Below, one piece after another: positions 42,626-51,940 of a stretch of 64,000 nt of DNA. Every line of letters begins with the position of its first letter. The first letter of the stretch is position 1. A model generated the notes under the pieces. It worked only from the letters and a program-made list of their open reading frames with translations. It had not been told where the DNA came from and searched no databases. The stretch spans positions 372,001-436,000 of the forward strand of contig NZ_JANZKX010000002.1 of NCBI RefSeq assembly GCF_027257975.1, read 5' to 3'. This DNA is from Pelomonas sp. BJYL3. GTDB taxonomy: Bacteria; Pseudomonadota; Gammaproteobacteria; Burkholderiales; Burkholderiaceae_C. The position numbers and the translations under genes are program-made.

Positions 42626-43891
42626 CTAGCTCTTGCGTGGCACCCGCCATTCGATCATGAATCCGGGGCCGTTTCTCAGGATCTTGAAACGCCCGCCCAG
42701 CTCGGCCATGCGCTCCTGCATGCCCTTGAGGCCGTTGCCCTCGCGCAGCTTCGGCGCGCCGGGGCCGTCGTCCTCCACGGTGACGCAGACCTCGGTCCCC
42801 TCGCCCTCGCCCACCCGGCTCAGGCGGATGCCGATGTGCTGGGCCCGGCCGTGGCGCACGCTGTTGGTGACGGCCTCCTGCACGCAGCGCAGCAGGGCAT
42901 GGGCGGTGCGCGGGCTCAGGTCCTGGGCGATCTCGTCCAGTTCCAGGCTGATGTCGGTGCTGGCGATGCCCTGGGCGAGCGCCTGCAGGGCCTCGCGCAG
43001 GTCGATGCGGTTGCTGGCCCGCTCGGCCGAGACGGCGGCGCGGACGTCGGCCAGCAGGTGGGCGGCGCCTTCGCGGGCGCGGGCCACGGCCTGCGAGGCG
43101 CCGTCGGGGTCGTTGCGCTTGAGCAGGGCCTCGGAGAGCTGCAGCTGCAGGTTCAGCGCGGTCAGGTGGTGGCCCATGACGTCGTGCAGCTCGCGGGCCA
43201 TCATCATGCGTTCGGCATAGCGCAGCTGCTCGGCCTGCAGGGCCTCGCCCGAGGTCTTCTCGGCCAGCATGACCTGCAGCCAGCGGCGCTTGTCCACCTC
43301 GTTGGCCAGCAGGCGGCCGATGCCGAAGGCCATGGCATAGAGGCCCACGAAGGCGCCCAGCTGGGCCATCAGCAGGGCCCACATCGAGGCATTGGGCTGT
43401 TGCTGCTCCTGCCATTCGGTCTCGGAGGGCAGCAGGGCGTACAGCAGCAGGCGGATCACGACCTGGCTCACCGCGAAGACGAAGGCCGCGCGCAGGCGCA
43501 GCCGCACCGAGGCCAGCACCGTCACCAGGAAGGGCAGGGCCGGCGTGATGCACCAGGCCAGCAGGTCCAGCGCGATGATGCGCTGCAGCGCGCGGGGGCG
43601 CGGCCGGTCCAGGCTGCTCTCCTGCGCCGCCTGCCAGAAGAGGTAGATGAAGGCGCAGAACAGCAGGAAGCAGGCGATCACCAGCACCGGGTCCTGCGGA
43701 TTGCCCAGGCCGCGGCGGTAGAGCTGGGCCAGCAGGCCGTCGTAGGGTTCGGAATTGCCGCCACGCAGGGCCGTCACCAGGCTGCCGAACTCCATCAGGA
43801 AGTAGGCCAGGGTGGCGATGCGCAGCACCACCGAGGGGCGTGCGATGCGGGCGAGGAAGCGGTCGAAGTTCAAGGTGAGGGCGTGAGGCAT
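42626..43891 (-). CDS. Membrane sensor histidine kinase, NarX/DesK type (HisKA_3)
   Basis: This 421-residue protein has about five N-terminal transmembrane helices with no large periplasmic domain, a coil around EKTSGEALQAEQLRYAERMM, and the HisKA_3 box MARELHDVMGHHLTALNLQL with phospho-His236. A compact HATPase domain follows (EAVTNSVRHGRA, VEDDGPGAP, GNGLKGMQERMAELGG). It phosphorylates the LuxR-type regulator located 31 bp downstream. ATG 43891 is preferred over the adjacent GTG 43894. The stimulus is unknown; the membrane-embedded sensor suggests membrane state. Confidence 0.9.
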   Translation of the reverse strand: MPHALTLNFDRFLARIARPSVVLRIATLAYFLMEFGSLVTALRGGNSEPYDGLLAQLYRRGLGNPQDPVLVIACFLLFCAFIYLFWQAAQESSLDRPRPRALQRIIALDLLAWCITPALPFLVTVLASVRLRLRAAFVFAVSQVVIRLLLYALLPSETEWQEQQQPNASMWALLMAQLGAFVGLYAMAFGIGRLLANEVDKRRWLQVMLAEKTSGEALQAEQLRYAERMMMARELHDVMGHHLTALNLQLQLSEALLKRNDPDGASQAVARAREGAAHLLADVRAAVSAERASNRIDLREALQALAQGIASTDISLELDEIAQDLSPRTAHALLRCVQEAVTNSVRHGRAQHIGIRLSRVGEGEGTEVCVTVEDDGPGAPKLREGNGLKGMQERMAELGGRFKILRNGPGFMIEWRVPRKS

Positions 43892-43963
43892 CACCAGCGT
43901 GCCACAGCGCCTGGCTTAGATCACGTGCCGGGCGTCATGGCCCGGGCAATCACCGATCTGGGA

Positions 43964-45106
43964 TCAGGGGATGGCTTCGGCGATCACGCCGCCGCCCAGG
44001 CAGACCTCGCCATCGTAGAGCACCGCGCTCTGGCCCGGCGTCACCGCCCATTGCGGCTGCGGGAAGTCCAGGCGGAAGCGGCCGGCGGCCGGGTGCTCGG
44101 GCGTGAAGGCGCAGGGCGCATCGGCCTGGCGGTAGCGGGTCTTGGCGCCGAAGCCGCCGAAGGCCGGCGCGGGGCCGCACCAGGAGATGTCGTCCGCGAC
44201 GAGGCTGCGGTACTGCAGCAGCGGGTGGTCGTGGCCCTGCACCACGACGAGGGTGTTGCTGTCCAGGTCCTTGCGGGCCACGAACCAGGGCGCGTGCTCG
44301 CCGCCGCCGCGCGGCGCGCCCTTCTCCTTGACGCCGCCGATGCCCAGACCCTGGCGCTGCCCCAGCGTGTAGAAGGACAGGCCCACGTGCTCGCCCAGCT
44401 TGCGGCCGCGCTCGTCCTTGATGGGGCCGGGCTGGTGCGAGAGGTAGCGGTTGAGGAACTCGCGGAAGGGCCGCTCGCCGATGAAGCAGATGCCGGTGGA
44501 GTCCTTCTTCTTGGCATTGGGCAGGCCGATCTCCTCGGCGATGCGGCGCACCTCGGTCTTGGGCAGCTCGCCCACGGGGAACAGCGTCTTGGTCAGCTGG
44601 TGCTGCTGCAGGCGGTGCAGGAAGTAGCTCTGGTCCTTCAGCGGGTCCAGCCCCTTCAGAAGCTGCACGTGCTCGCCGACCTGGCGCACCCGCGCATAGT
44701 GCCCCGTGGCGATCTTCTCGGCGCCGCGCGCCATGGCGTGGTCCAGGAAGGCCTTGAACTTGATCTCGGCATTGCACAGCACGTCGGGGTTGGGCGTGCG
44801 GCCGGCCTGGTACTCGCGCAGGAAGGCGGCGAAGACGCGGTCCTTGTAGTCCGCCGCGAAGTTGATGTGCTCGATCTCGATGCCGATGACGTCGGCCACC
44901 GAGGCGGCGTCCAGGAAGTCCTGGCGCGAGGAGCAGTACTCGCTGTCGTCGTCGTCTTCCCAGTTCTTCATGAAGATGCCGATCACCTCGTGGCCGGCTT
45001 TCTTCAGCAGGTAGGCGGAGACGGCGGAGTCAACGCCGCCGGACAGGCCGATGACGATGCGCTGGCGGGCAGACGAAGAGGACAGCGGGGGCAGGGACGA
45101 ACTCAT
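43964..45106 (-). CDS. mnmA: tRNA-specific 2-thiouridylase MnmA
   Basis: This 380-residue protein has the PP-loop SGGVDS at 22-27 for ATP-dependent tRNA adenylation and the catalytic cysteines Cys111 (NPDVLCN) and Cys207 (STGICFIG). It also contains ATGHYAR, KDQSYFL and [10 protein letters not shown], all MnmA-specific. It thiolates U34 of Lys, Glu and Gln tRNAs. An Asp/Glu run after KNWE is normal for the proteobacterial form. In E. coli nudJ lies next to mnmA; here they are separated by one GGDEF-EAL gene. Confidence 0.97.
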   Translation of the reverse strand: MSSSLPPLSSSSARQRIVIGLSGGVDSAVSAYLLKKAGHEVIGIFMKNWEDDDDSEYCSSRQDFLDAASVADVIGIEIEHINFAADYKDRVFAAFLREYQAGRTPNPDVLCNAEIKFKAFLDHAMARGAEKIATGHYARVRQVGEHVQLLKGLDPLKDQSYFLHRLQQHQLTKTLFPVGELPKTEVRRIAEEIGLPNAKKKDSTGICFIGERPFREFLNRYLSHQPGPIKDERGRKLGEHVGLSFYTLGQRQGLGIGGVKEKGAPRGGGEHAPWFVARKDLDSNTLVVVQGHDHPLLQYRSLVADDISWCGPAPAFGGFGAKTRYRQADAPCAFTPEHPAAGRFRLDFPQPQWAVTPGQSAVLYDGEVCLGGGVIAEAIP

Positions 45107-45167
45107 GCCCCGATTGTCCCAAATGCCGGCGCGGCTGGCCGGGGCCGGGGCATTGCAGCGGCTGCGC

Positions 45168-48074
45168 TCAGCTCGGGACGGCGGTCAGCGACTGCGGCAG
45201 GCGCTCGAAGCTGGCCTGGTCCACCGGGCGGCCGAAGAGGAAGCCCTGGAAGCGGCGGCAGCCCATCTTCAGCAGGGCGTCGCGCTGCTCGGGGGTCTCC
45301 ACGCCCTCGGCGATCACCTGCAGGCCGAAGGTCTGACCCAGGGCCACGATGGTGCGGGCGATCACGGCGCCGTTGGGATCGCCCAGCATGTCATTGACGA
45401 AGCTGCGGTCGATCTTGAGCTCCTCCAGCGGCAGACGGCGCAGGTAGTTCAGCGAGGAGTAGCCGGTGCCGAAGTCGTCCAGCGAGAAGCCCACGCCGGC
45501 GGCGCGAAGCTGGCTCATCTTGGCGATGGTGTCCTCGACGTTCTCGGCCAGCAGCGACTCCGTCAGCTCCAGCTTCAGCCGGCGCGGGTCGGCGCCGTGG
45601 CGGCGCAGGGTGTCCAGCACGCCGTCCACGAAATGGGCGTCGCGCAGCTGCAATGCGCTCACGTTGACGGACAGGTCCAGGCTGCTGCAGTGCGGGTGCC
45701 GGGCCCAGGCGGCGAGCGTCCGGCAGGCGGTGTCCAGCACCCACTGGCCCAGCTCCAGCACGAAGCCGCACTGCTCGGCCTCGGGGATGAAGGCGCCCGG
45801 CGGCACCAGGCCGCGCTGCGGATGCTGCCAGCGCAGCAGGGCCTCGGCGCCCAGCACCCGGCCTTGCGCGTCGACCTGGGGCTGGAAGTGCAGCAGCAGC
45901 TGGCGCCGGCTGATGGACTGGCGCAGGTCCGCCTCCAGCGCCGCGCGCCCGGCCAGCACGGCCTGCAGCTCGGCGTCGAAGAAGCGGAAGGTGTTCTTGC
46001 CCTGGGCCTTGGCCTGGTACATGGCCGTGTCGGCATGGGCCATCAGCTCGCCGGCGCTCAGCAGGTTGTCGCCGAACAGGGTGATGCCGATGCTCGGGCT
46101 GCTGTGCTGTTCACGCTCCAGCAGCAGGAAGGGCTGCTCGAAGCTCTGCAGGATCTTGCGCGCCACCATCTCCGCATGGGCCGCGGCCTCCTCGCGGGTC
46201 TGGCCCAGGCTCTCGAGCATGATCACGAACTCGTCGCCGCCCAGGCGGGCCACGGTGTCGCCCTCGCGTACCGCGCCACTGAGCCGGCGCGCCACCTGCA
46301 CCAGCACGCGGTCGCCGAAGTCATGGCCCCAGGTGTCGTTGAGCAGCTTGAACTCGTCCAGGTCGATGAAGAGCAGGGCGCCGAGCTGGCTGCGCCGTGC
46401 GGCGCTGAGCACCGCGCGGTCCAGGCGGTCCAGCAGCAGGCGGCGGTTGGGCAGGTCGGTCAGCTGGTCGAAGAAGGCCAGGCGCTGGATCTCGGCCTCG
46501 GCGGCGCGGCGCTGGGTGATGTCGCGCACCATGCCGATGTAGATGCGCTCGCCCTCGCGCTCGATCTCGTTGACGGCCAGGCTCATGGGGAAGACCTCGC
46601 CGTTCTTGCGCCGGCCTTCGACCTCCCTGCCGCGGCCGATGACCTGGCGCACGCCGGTGCGGGCGTAATGGGCCAGGTAGCCGTCGTGTTCATCGGCATA
46701 GGGCAGTGGCATCAGCATCTTGACGTTGAGCCCCAGCACTTCGCTGGCCTCGTAGCCGAAGATCTTGCTGGCCGAGCGGTTGAAGGTCTTCACGTTCCCC
46801 TGGCGGTCGATGGTGATGATGCCGTCGATCACGTTGTCCAGGATGGCCTGGGTCTGCTGGGCGGCATCCAGCAGGGCCTCGCGGGCGTTCACCTCCTGAG
46901 TGATGTTGCGCGAGAGCACGATCAGGCGCGGCCTATCGCCGGCCTCCTGCTGGCAACGCGTGGCATGCAGCTCGAAGTGGTGCCGGCCCACGGGCAGGTC
47001 CAGCACGATGCGCCGGCCGCTGGAGCTGCCGTGCTCCAGCGCCTCGCCGAGCGTCTGCATCACGGTGGCCGCGGCCTCCGGCGGCAGGACCTCGGTGATG
47101 AGACGGCCGATGAAGTGCTCGGGGGCCGCGGCCAGCAGATCGCTGGGCGGCGAGTGATAGCTGAGGTAGCGGCCGTCGGCATCGACCTCGAAGACCAGGT
47201 CGGGCACGGTCTTCAGCGTGGCCTGCAGCTGCTCCTTGACCTGCTCCAGCTCCGTGTAGGGACGCTGAACGGCCTCCATGAAAACGGCCCGGTGCAGGAA
47301 GAGGTAGCCGATCACCTTGTACACATGGCCGGCGAGGTTGAGCACATCGGTCACGCTGGCGTAGAGCGTGAAGAAGAGCTCGCTCATGGCCATGCACAGC
47401 ACGGCGCCCAGCAGAGCCGAGGCGTTGAAGGGCGTGGGCTCCCGCATGCGCCTCAGCAGCAGCAGGGCCGTCAGCACCAGCAGGCCCACCAGCAGGTACT
47501 CGGACGCAATCTTCAGCGGGGTCAGGCCTTGCCCGGCCACGAAGGTGCGGGGCAGGCTGGCCGGATGCAGCAGCACGGCCCAGTGGACCAGGGCCACCAG
47601 CGCCGCGACACCCAGCAGCAGGGCATGGCGGCTGCGGCGCTCCAGGGCGGACTGCCAGGGCGCGGCGACCATCCACAGCAGGGCCAGGCCAGCCAGAAAG
47701 CGGGCGGCGAGCCAGAAGTCGATGGCCTTCTCCGGGCCCGAGGGCGTCACGTAGTCGGGCATGCCCGCGTAGGACAGCAGGTGCGAGAAGTCCAGCAGGC
47801 CGACGCCGGCGAAGGCGCAGGCCAGCACGCACACATTGCCCGGCACCTGGCCCAGCCGGCTGCCCCAGGCCAGGCTGAAGATCAGGCCGGCGACGACGAT
47901 GGAGAGTGTTTCCAGCAGCGCATGCAGCGGTGCATGGGCGGCCAGGCCCCGCAGCGCGGGAGGCACCGGCAGCACCCAGCAGGCGACGAGCACGGCCAGC
48001 AGCAGCCCGATGCGCGGCAGGAGCTGGCGCAGATCGGCCCGGTGGCTGCGGTCGAGTCGGTCGAGGACTTGCAA
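45168..48074 (-). CDS. MASE3-PAS-PAS-GGDEF-EAL c-di-GMP signalling protein
   Basis: This 968-residue protein has an N-terminal membrane sensor of about seven helices (about 20-265) resembling MASE3 ([16 protein letters not shown]). PAS domains lie near 285-395 and 408-520. The GGDEF domain has LGGDEFV at 611-617 and an intact inhibitory I-site RxxD (603-606) five residues upstream. The EAL domain has GAEALLRW at 742-749, LTESLL and [10 protein letters not shown], so both synthase and phosphodiesterase sites look complete. No in-frame ATG exists before the sensor; the best start is TTG 48074, and a CTG lies slightly upstream. It lies between mnmA and nudJ and has its own promoter-like region. 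Confidence 0.88.
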   Translation of the reverse strand: MQVLDRLDRSHRADLRQLLPRIGLLLAVLVACWVLPVPPALRGLAAHAPLHALLETLSIVVAGLIFSLAWGSRLGQVPGNVCVLACAFAGVGLLDFSHLLSYAGMPDYVTPSGPEKAIDFWLAARFLAGLALLWMVAAPWQSALERRSRHALLLGVAALVALVHWAVLLHPASLPRTFVAGQGLTPLKIASEYLLVGLLVLTALLLLRRMREPTPFNASALLGAVLCMAMSELFFTLYASVTDVLNLAGHVYKVIGYLFLHRAVFMEAVQRPYTELEQVKEQLQATLKTVPDLVFEVDADGRYLSYHSPPSDLLAAAPEHFIGRLITEVLPPEAAATVMQTLGEALEHGSSSGRRIVLDLPVGRHHFELHATRCQQEAGDRPRLIVLSRNITQEVNAREALLDAAQQTQAILDNVIDGIITIDRQGNVKTFNRSASKIFGYEASEVLGLNVKMLMPLPYADEHDGYLAHYARTGVRQVIGRGREVEGRRKNGEVFPMSLAVNEIEREGERIYIGMVRDITQRRAAEAEIQRLAFFDQLTDLPNRRLLLDRLDRAVLSAARRSQLGALLFIDLDEFKLLNDTWGHDFGDRVLVQVARRLSGAVREGDTVARLGGDEFVIMLESLGQTREEAAAHAEMVARKILQSFEQPFLLLEREQHSSPSIGITLFGDNLLSAGELMAHADTAMYQAKAQGKNTFRFFDAELQAVLAGRAALEADLRQSISRRQLLLHFQPQVDAQGRVLGAEALLRWQHPQRGLVPPGAFIPEAEQCGFVLELGQWVLDTACRTLAAWARHPHCSSLDLSVNVSALQLRDAHFVDGVLDTLRRHGADPRRLKLELTESLLAENVEDTIAKMSQLRAAGVGFSLDDFGTGYSSLNYLRRLPLEELKIDRSFVNDMLGDPNGAVIARTIVALGQTFGLQVIAEGVETPEQRDALLKMGCRRFQGFLFGRPVDQASFERLPQSLTAVPS
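47518..47531 (+). repeat. Variant of the dispersed motif: GGGGTCAGGCCTTG
   Basis: This is a one-mismatch version of the 13-mer (C for T) plus a leading G. It lies within the sensor-domain coding sequence of the GGDEF-EAL gene, on the opposite strand. Confidence 0.4.
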
Positions 48075-48183
48075 GGCGGCGAGGCCCGGCGAACGAGGTG
48101 GCAGGGCCGGGATGATGGGTCGCGGTCATGCTAGCACCGGCCCTGCGCGGCGCTGGTGCATTGCTGCGCACGGCGCGCCTTGT

Positions 48184-48214
48184 GTCGTATTCGCGCCTTG
48201 ACGCATGTCAAGGC
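48184..48214 (-). promoter_or_regulatory. Promoter with FNR-like palindrome upstream of the GGDEF-EAL gene
   Basis: A perfect inverted repeat GCCTTGAC-GCAT-GTCAAGGC occupies 48195-48214. Its core, TTGAC-N4-GTCAA, matches the FNR/ANR-type box. On the minus strand TTGACA (48211-48206) is also a perfect -35, with TACGAC (48189-48184) 16 nt downstream as a weak -10. It lies 110-140 bp before TTG 48074 and after the nudJ stop, so it most likely serves the GGDEF-EAL gene. Confidence 0.5.
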
Positions 48215-48232
48215 CTGAAGCGACGGGCCTGC

Positions 48233-48766
48233 TCAGGGATTGGCGGACCCGGCTGCCGCGTAGCGATCGGGCCGCCAGAGGCTGTCGGCGCAGTGGATCA
48301 GGTCCAGCGGATGGCGCTGGCCGCGCAGGTGGTCCTGCACGCACTGCCAGACCAGGGCCGATCGCGTGCGCCCTTCGCGCTCGGCCTGCGCGATCTCCCT
48401 GGGGCTCAGCCACAGCCAGCGCAGGATGCCCTCGTCCAGGGCCAGGCCGGGCAGCGGCTCACCCACCACGCCGCTGAAGGCCATGCGCAGGTAGGTGACG
48501 TCCTCGCCGGTGGCAGGGCGCTGGAAGCGGGCCATGTAGAGGCCCAGCAGGGACTGCGGCGTGAAGCTGTGGGCCGTCTCTTCGCGCACCTCGCGCACGA
48601 CGGCCTCCAGCGGCGACTCGGCCTGCTCCAGGTGGCCCGCGGGCTGGTTGATGCGCAGGCCCTCGGGCGTCTGCTCCTCCACCATCAGGTAGCGCCCCTG
48701 CCGCTCGATCAGGGCGGCGACGGTGACGCTGGGCTTGAAACGCTGGGGCGGTGCGGGTGTGCTCAT
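48233..48766 (-). CDS. nudJ: Nudix hydrolase, NudJ-like
   Basis: This 177-residue protein starts MSTPAPPQRFKPSVTVAALI and has QPAGHLEQAESPLEAVVREV followed by REETAHSF. That is a Nudix box with Ala where the consensus has the second Gly, while the metal-binding REVREE glutamates are intact. The C-terminal RSALVWQCVQDHLRGQRHPL matches E. coli NudJ in layout. NudJ hydrolyses pyrophosphates such as HMP-PP and thiamin-PP. It lies upstream of mnmA on the same strand, with the GGDEF-EAL gene between them. Confidence 0.85.
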   Translation of the reverse strand: MSTPAPPQRFKPSVTVAALIERQGRYLMVEEQTPEGLRINQPAGHLEQAESPLEAVVREVREETAHSFTPQSLLGLYMARFQRPATGEDVTYLRMAFSGVVGEPLPGLALDEGILRWLWLSPREIAQAEREGRTRSALVWQCVQDHLRGQRHPLDLIHCADSLWRPDRYAAAGSANP

Positions 48767-49039
48767 CCCTGCATTGTGGTGCGGAAGCCTCAGCAAGCCG
48801 GGCTTGGCGTCTCGCGAAAGGGAGGCCTCTCCAGAAGCCGGCCGGCCCCGCCTTCCCGGGGGCCGGGTGGTGCGAGGGTCGTGCGGCAGGGGCCGTCCTG
48901 GGGCAAACCCGCGTTCGCGGCCGGGTTGGCGCGTCATGAAGCCCATGTAAGCTCGCCGCAAGTCTTGCAATTCCCGTTCCCGATCCGCAGGCCGTGCCGC
49001 CCTGGGCCGCCGGCCTCGCGTTCCCACAGGAGAAGTCCG

Positions 49040-50155
49040 ATGCTGATTGCAGTGCCGCAGGAAACCGCGGCGGGGGAGTCCCGTGTCGCGGCCACGCCGG
49101 AGACCGTGAAGAAGCTGGTGGCCCAGGGCCATCGTGTGCAGGTGGAGCGGGGCGCCGGCCTGCGGGCCAGCGTGACGGACGAGGCCTATGCCGCGGCCGG
49201 CGCGGAGCTGGTCTCGCGCGAGCAGGCCTATGCGGCCGAGATGCTGCTGAAGGTGCGCGCGCCGGGGCCCGAAGAGCTGGTCCTGATCAAGCCGGGCACC
49301 GTGCTCGTGGGCATGCTCAATCCCTTCGACCGCGAAGGCCTGCAGCGCCTGGCGGATGCAAAGCTCACCGCCTTCGCGCTGGAGGCTGCGCCGCGCACCA
49401 CGCGGGCTCAGAGCATGGACGTGCTCTCCAGCCAGGCCAATGTGGCGGGCTACAAGGCGGTGATGATCGCGGCCGAGCGCTACCAGCGCTTCTTCCCCAT
49501 GCTCATGACGGCGGCCGGCACGGTCAAGGCCGCGCGCGTGGTGGTGCTGGGCGTGGGCGTGGCGGGGCTGCAGGCCATCGCCACGGCCAAGCGCCTGGGC
49601 GCGGTGATCGAGGCCTCGGACGTGCGGCCCTCGGTCAAGGAGCAGGTTGAATCCCTGGGCGCCAAGTTCATCGACGTGCCCTACGAGACCGCCGAGGAGA
49701 AGGAGGCGGCCGAAGGCGTGGGCGGCTATGCACGCCCCATGCCGCCCAGCTGGCTGGAGCGCCAGAAGCTGGAGGTGGCCAAGCGCGTGGCGCAGGCGGA
49801 CGTGGTCATCACCACGGCCCTGATCCCCGGCCGTGCCGCGCCCGTGCTGGTGACCGAGGACATGGTCAAGTCCATGAAGGCGGGCTCGGTGATCGTGGAC
49901 CTCGCGGCGCCGGCCGGCGGCAACTGCCCGCTGACTGAGCCTGGCCAGACCGTCGTCAAGCACGGCGTCACGCTGGTGGGCGAGACCAACCTGCCCTCGC
50001 TGGTGGCGGCCGATGCCTCGGCCCTCTATGCCCGCAACGTGCTGGACTTCCTCAAGCTGGTCTGCACCAAGGAGGCCGGGTTCCAGATCCCGGCGGACGA
50101 CGACATCGTCACGGCCTGCCTCGTCGCGCAGGACGGCCAGGTCAAACGCAACTGA
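49040..50155 (+). CDS. pntAA: NAD(P) transhydrogenase alpha subunit, part 1 (PntAA)
   Basis: This 371-residue protein has an N-terminal AlaDH/PNT domain ([20 protein letters not shown]). It contains the conserved [20 protein letters not shown] and the NAD-binding Rossmann fold [20 protein letters not shown]. The end reads [20 protein letters not shown]. It is the NAD(H)-binding domain I of the proton-translocating transhydrogenase, encoded without the membrane helices, as is usual in alpha- and betaproteobacteria with a three-gene operon. AGGAGA precedes ATG 49040. The divergent spacer to nudJ (48767-49039, 273 bp) shows nothing I can name. Confidence 0.96.
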   Translation: MLIAVPQETAAGESRVAATPETVKKLVAQGHRVQVERGAGLRASVTDEAYAAAGAELVSREQAYAAEMLLKVRAPGPEELVLIKPGTVLVGMLNPFDREGLQRLADAKLTAFALEAAPRTTRAQSMDVLSSQANVAGYKAVMIAAERYQRFFPMLMTAAGTVKAARVVVLGVGVAGLQAIATAKRLGAVIEASDVRPSVKEQVESLGAKFIDVPYETAEEKEAAEGVGGYARPMPPSWLERQKLEVAKRVAQADVVITTALIPGRAAPVLVTEDMVKSMKAGSVIVDLAAPAGGNCPLTEPGQTVVKHGVTLVGETNLPSLVAADASALYARNVLDFLKLVCTKEAGFQIPADDDIVTACLVAQDGQVKRN

Positions 50156-50174
50156 TCCGGAAGGAGCCGAGGCC

Positions 50175-50501
50175 ATGGAAGCCATCGACCACACCATCAT
50201 CAACCTCATCATCTTCGTGCTGGCCATCTATGTGGGCTACCACGTGGTCTGGACCGTCACGCCGGCCCTGCACACGCCGCTGATGGCCGTCACCAACGCC
50301 ATCTCGGCCATCGTCATCGTCGGGGCCATGCTGGCCGCGGCGCTGACCACCACCGACATGGGCAAGGTGCTGGGCACCCTGGCCGTGGCGCTGGCTGCGG
50401 TCAATGTCTTCGGCGGCTTCCTCGTGACGAGGCGGATGCTGGAGATGTTCAAGAAGAAGGAACGCAAGTCTGCGCCGGCAGCCAAGGAGGGCCAGGCATG
50501 A
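50175..50501 (+). CDS. pntAB: NAD(P) transhydrogenase alpha subunit, part 2 (PntAB)
   Basis: This 108-residue protein has three transmembrane helices: [34 protein letters not shown] and [19 protein letters not shown]. The last is followed by [11 protein letters not shown]. It supplies part of the proton channel. GGAGCCGAGG precedes ATG 50175, it lies 19 nt after pntAA, and its stop overlaps the pntB start. Confidence 0.95.
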   Translation: MEAIDHTIINLIIFVLAIYVGYHVVWTVTPALHTPLMAVTNAISAIVIVGAMLAAALTTTDMGKVLGTLAVALAAVNVFGGFLVTRRMLEMFKKKERKSAPAAKEGQA

Positions 50502-51922
50502 GCATGAACCTCGTCACGCTGCTGTACCTGCTGGCCAGCGTCTGCTTCATCCAGGCCTTGAAGGGCCTCTCCCACCCGACCACCTCCATCCGGGGCAACG
50601 TCTTCGGCATGGTGGGCATGGCCATCGCGGCCGGCACCACCGCCGCGCTGATCGTCAAGCTGGCCAACGGCGACGCCTTCGGGCTCAGCTATGTGCTGGT
50701 GGGCCTGCTGATCGGCGGCGGCACGGGCGCCTTCATGGCGCAGCGGGTCGAGATGACCAAGATGCCCGAGCTCGTGGCCTTCATGCACAGCATGATCGGC
50801 CTGGCCGCGGTGTGCATCGCGGCAGCGGCCGTGCTGGAGCCGGCGGCCTTCAGCATCGCCGACGCCGCGGGGCGCATCCCGGGCGGCAACCGCATCGAGC
50901 TGGGCCTGGGGGCCTTCATCGGCGCCATCACCTTCAGCGGCTCGGTGATCGCCTTCGGCAAGCTCAGCGGCAAGTACAAGTTCCGGCTCTTCCAGGGGGC
51001 GCCGGTGACCTTCGCCGGCCAGCACTGGCTCAACCTGGCGCTGGGCCTGGCCTCGGCCTTCTTCATCTTCGGCTTCTGGCATTCGCAGAGCTGGATGGAC
51101 TTCGGCCTGGTGCTCGCCCTGGGCTTCGTGCTGGGCGTGCTGCTGATCATTCCCATCGGCGGGGCCGACATGCCGGTGGTCGTGTCCATGCTCAACAGCT
51201 ACTCGGGCTGGGCGGCGGCGGGCATCGGCTTCTCGCTCAACAACAGCATGCTGATCATCGCCGGCTCGCTGGTGGGCAGCTCGGGGGCCATCCTGAGCTA
51301 CATCATGTGCAAGGCCATGAACCGCTCCTTCTTCAACGTGATCCTGGGCGGCTTCGGCGGCGATGCCTCGGCGGCGGCGGCCGGCGGCGCGGTGCAGCGC
51401 TCGGTCAAGAGCGGCAGCGCGGACGACGCCGCCTTCATCATGGGCAATGCCGAGAGCGTGATCATCGTGCCCGGCTACGGCCTGGCCGTGGCCCGCGCCC
51501 AGCATGCGGTGAAGGAGCTGGCGGCCAAGCTCACGGAGAAGGGCGTCAGCGTCAAGTACGCCATCCACCCGGTGGCCGGACGCATGCCCGGCCACATGAA
51601 CGTGCTGCTGGCCGAGGCCGAGGTGCCCTATGACCAGGTCTTCGAGATGGAGGACATCAACGCCGAATTCGGCCAGGCCGATGTCGCCATCATCCTGGGC
51701 GCCAATGACGTGGTGAACCCCGCCGCCCACCAGAAGGGCAGCCCCATCTACGGCATGCCCATCCTGGAGGCCTACAAGGCCAAGACCGTGATCGTCAACA
51801 AGCGCTCCATGGCCGCGGGCTACGCGGGGCTGGACAATGAGCTCTTCTACATGGACAAGACGCTCATGGTGTTCGGCGACGCGAAGAAGGTCGTCGAGGA
51901 CATGGTGAAGGCGATCGAATAG
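50498..51922 (+). CDS. pntB: NAD(P) transhydrogenase beta subunit (PntB)
   Basis: This 474-residue protein has about nine transmembrane helices (1-270) with [13 protein letters not shown] near the start and [20 protein letters not shown]. The NADP-binding domain III follows: [49 protein letters not shown] and [17 protein letters not shown]. With PntAA/PntAB it uses the proton gradient to make NADPH from NADH. The three genes form one operon. Confidence 0.97.
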   Translation: MSMNLVTLLYLLASVCFIQALKGLSHPTTSIRGNVFGMVGMAIAAGTTAALIVKLANGDAFGLSYVLVGLLIGGGTGAFMAQRVEMTKMPELVAFMHSMIGLAAVCIAAAAVLEPAAFSIADAAGRIPGGNRIELGLGAFIGAITFSGSVIAFGKLSGKYKFRLFQGAPVTFAGQHWLNLALGLASAFFIFGFWHSQSWMDFGLVLALGFVLGVLLIIPIGGADMPVVVSMLNSYSGWAAAGIGFSLNNSMLIIAGSLVGSSGAILSYIMCKAMNRSFFNVILGGFGGDASAAAAGGAVQRSVKSGSADDAAFIMGNAESVIIVPGYGLAVARAQHAVKELAAKLTEKGVSVKYAIHPVAGRMPGHMNVLLAEAEVPYDQVFEMEDINAEFGQADVAIILGANDVVNPAAHQKGSPIYGMPILEAYKAKTVIVNKRSMAAGYAGLDNELFYMDKTLMVFGDAKKVVEDMVKAIE

Positions 51923-51940
51923 CGACGATGGAATCGAGTC

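Noticed and set aside
42152-48134. Two very long + strand frames opposite the kinase, mnmA and GGDEF-EAL genes
   Set aside because: The minus-strand genes carry intact catalytic motifs. The opposing frames are His/Gln/Ala-rich shadows without domains.
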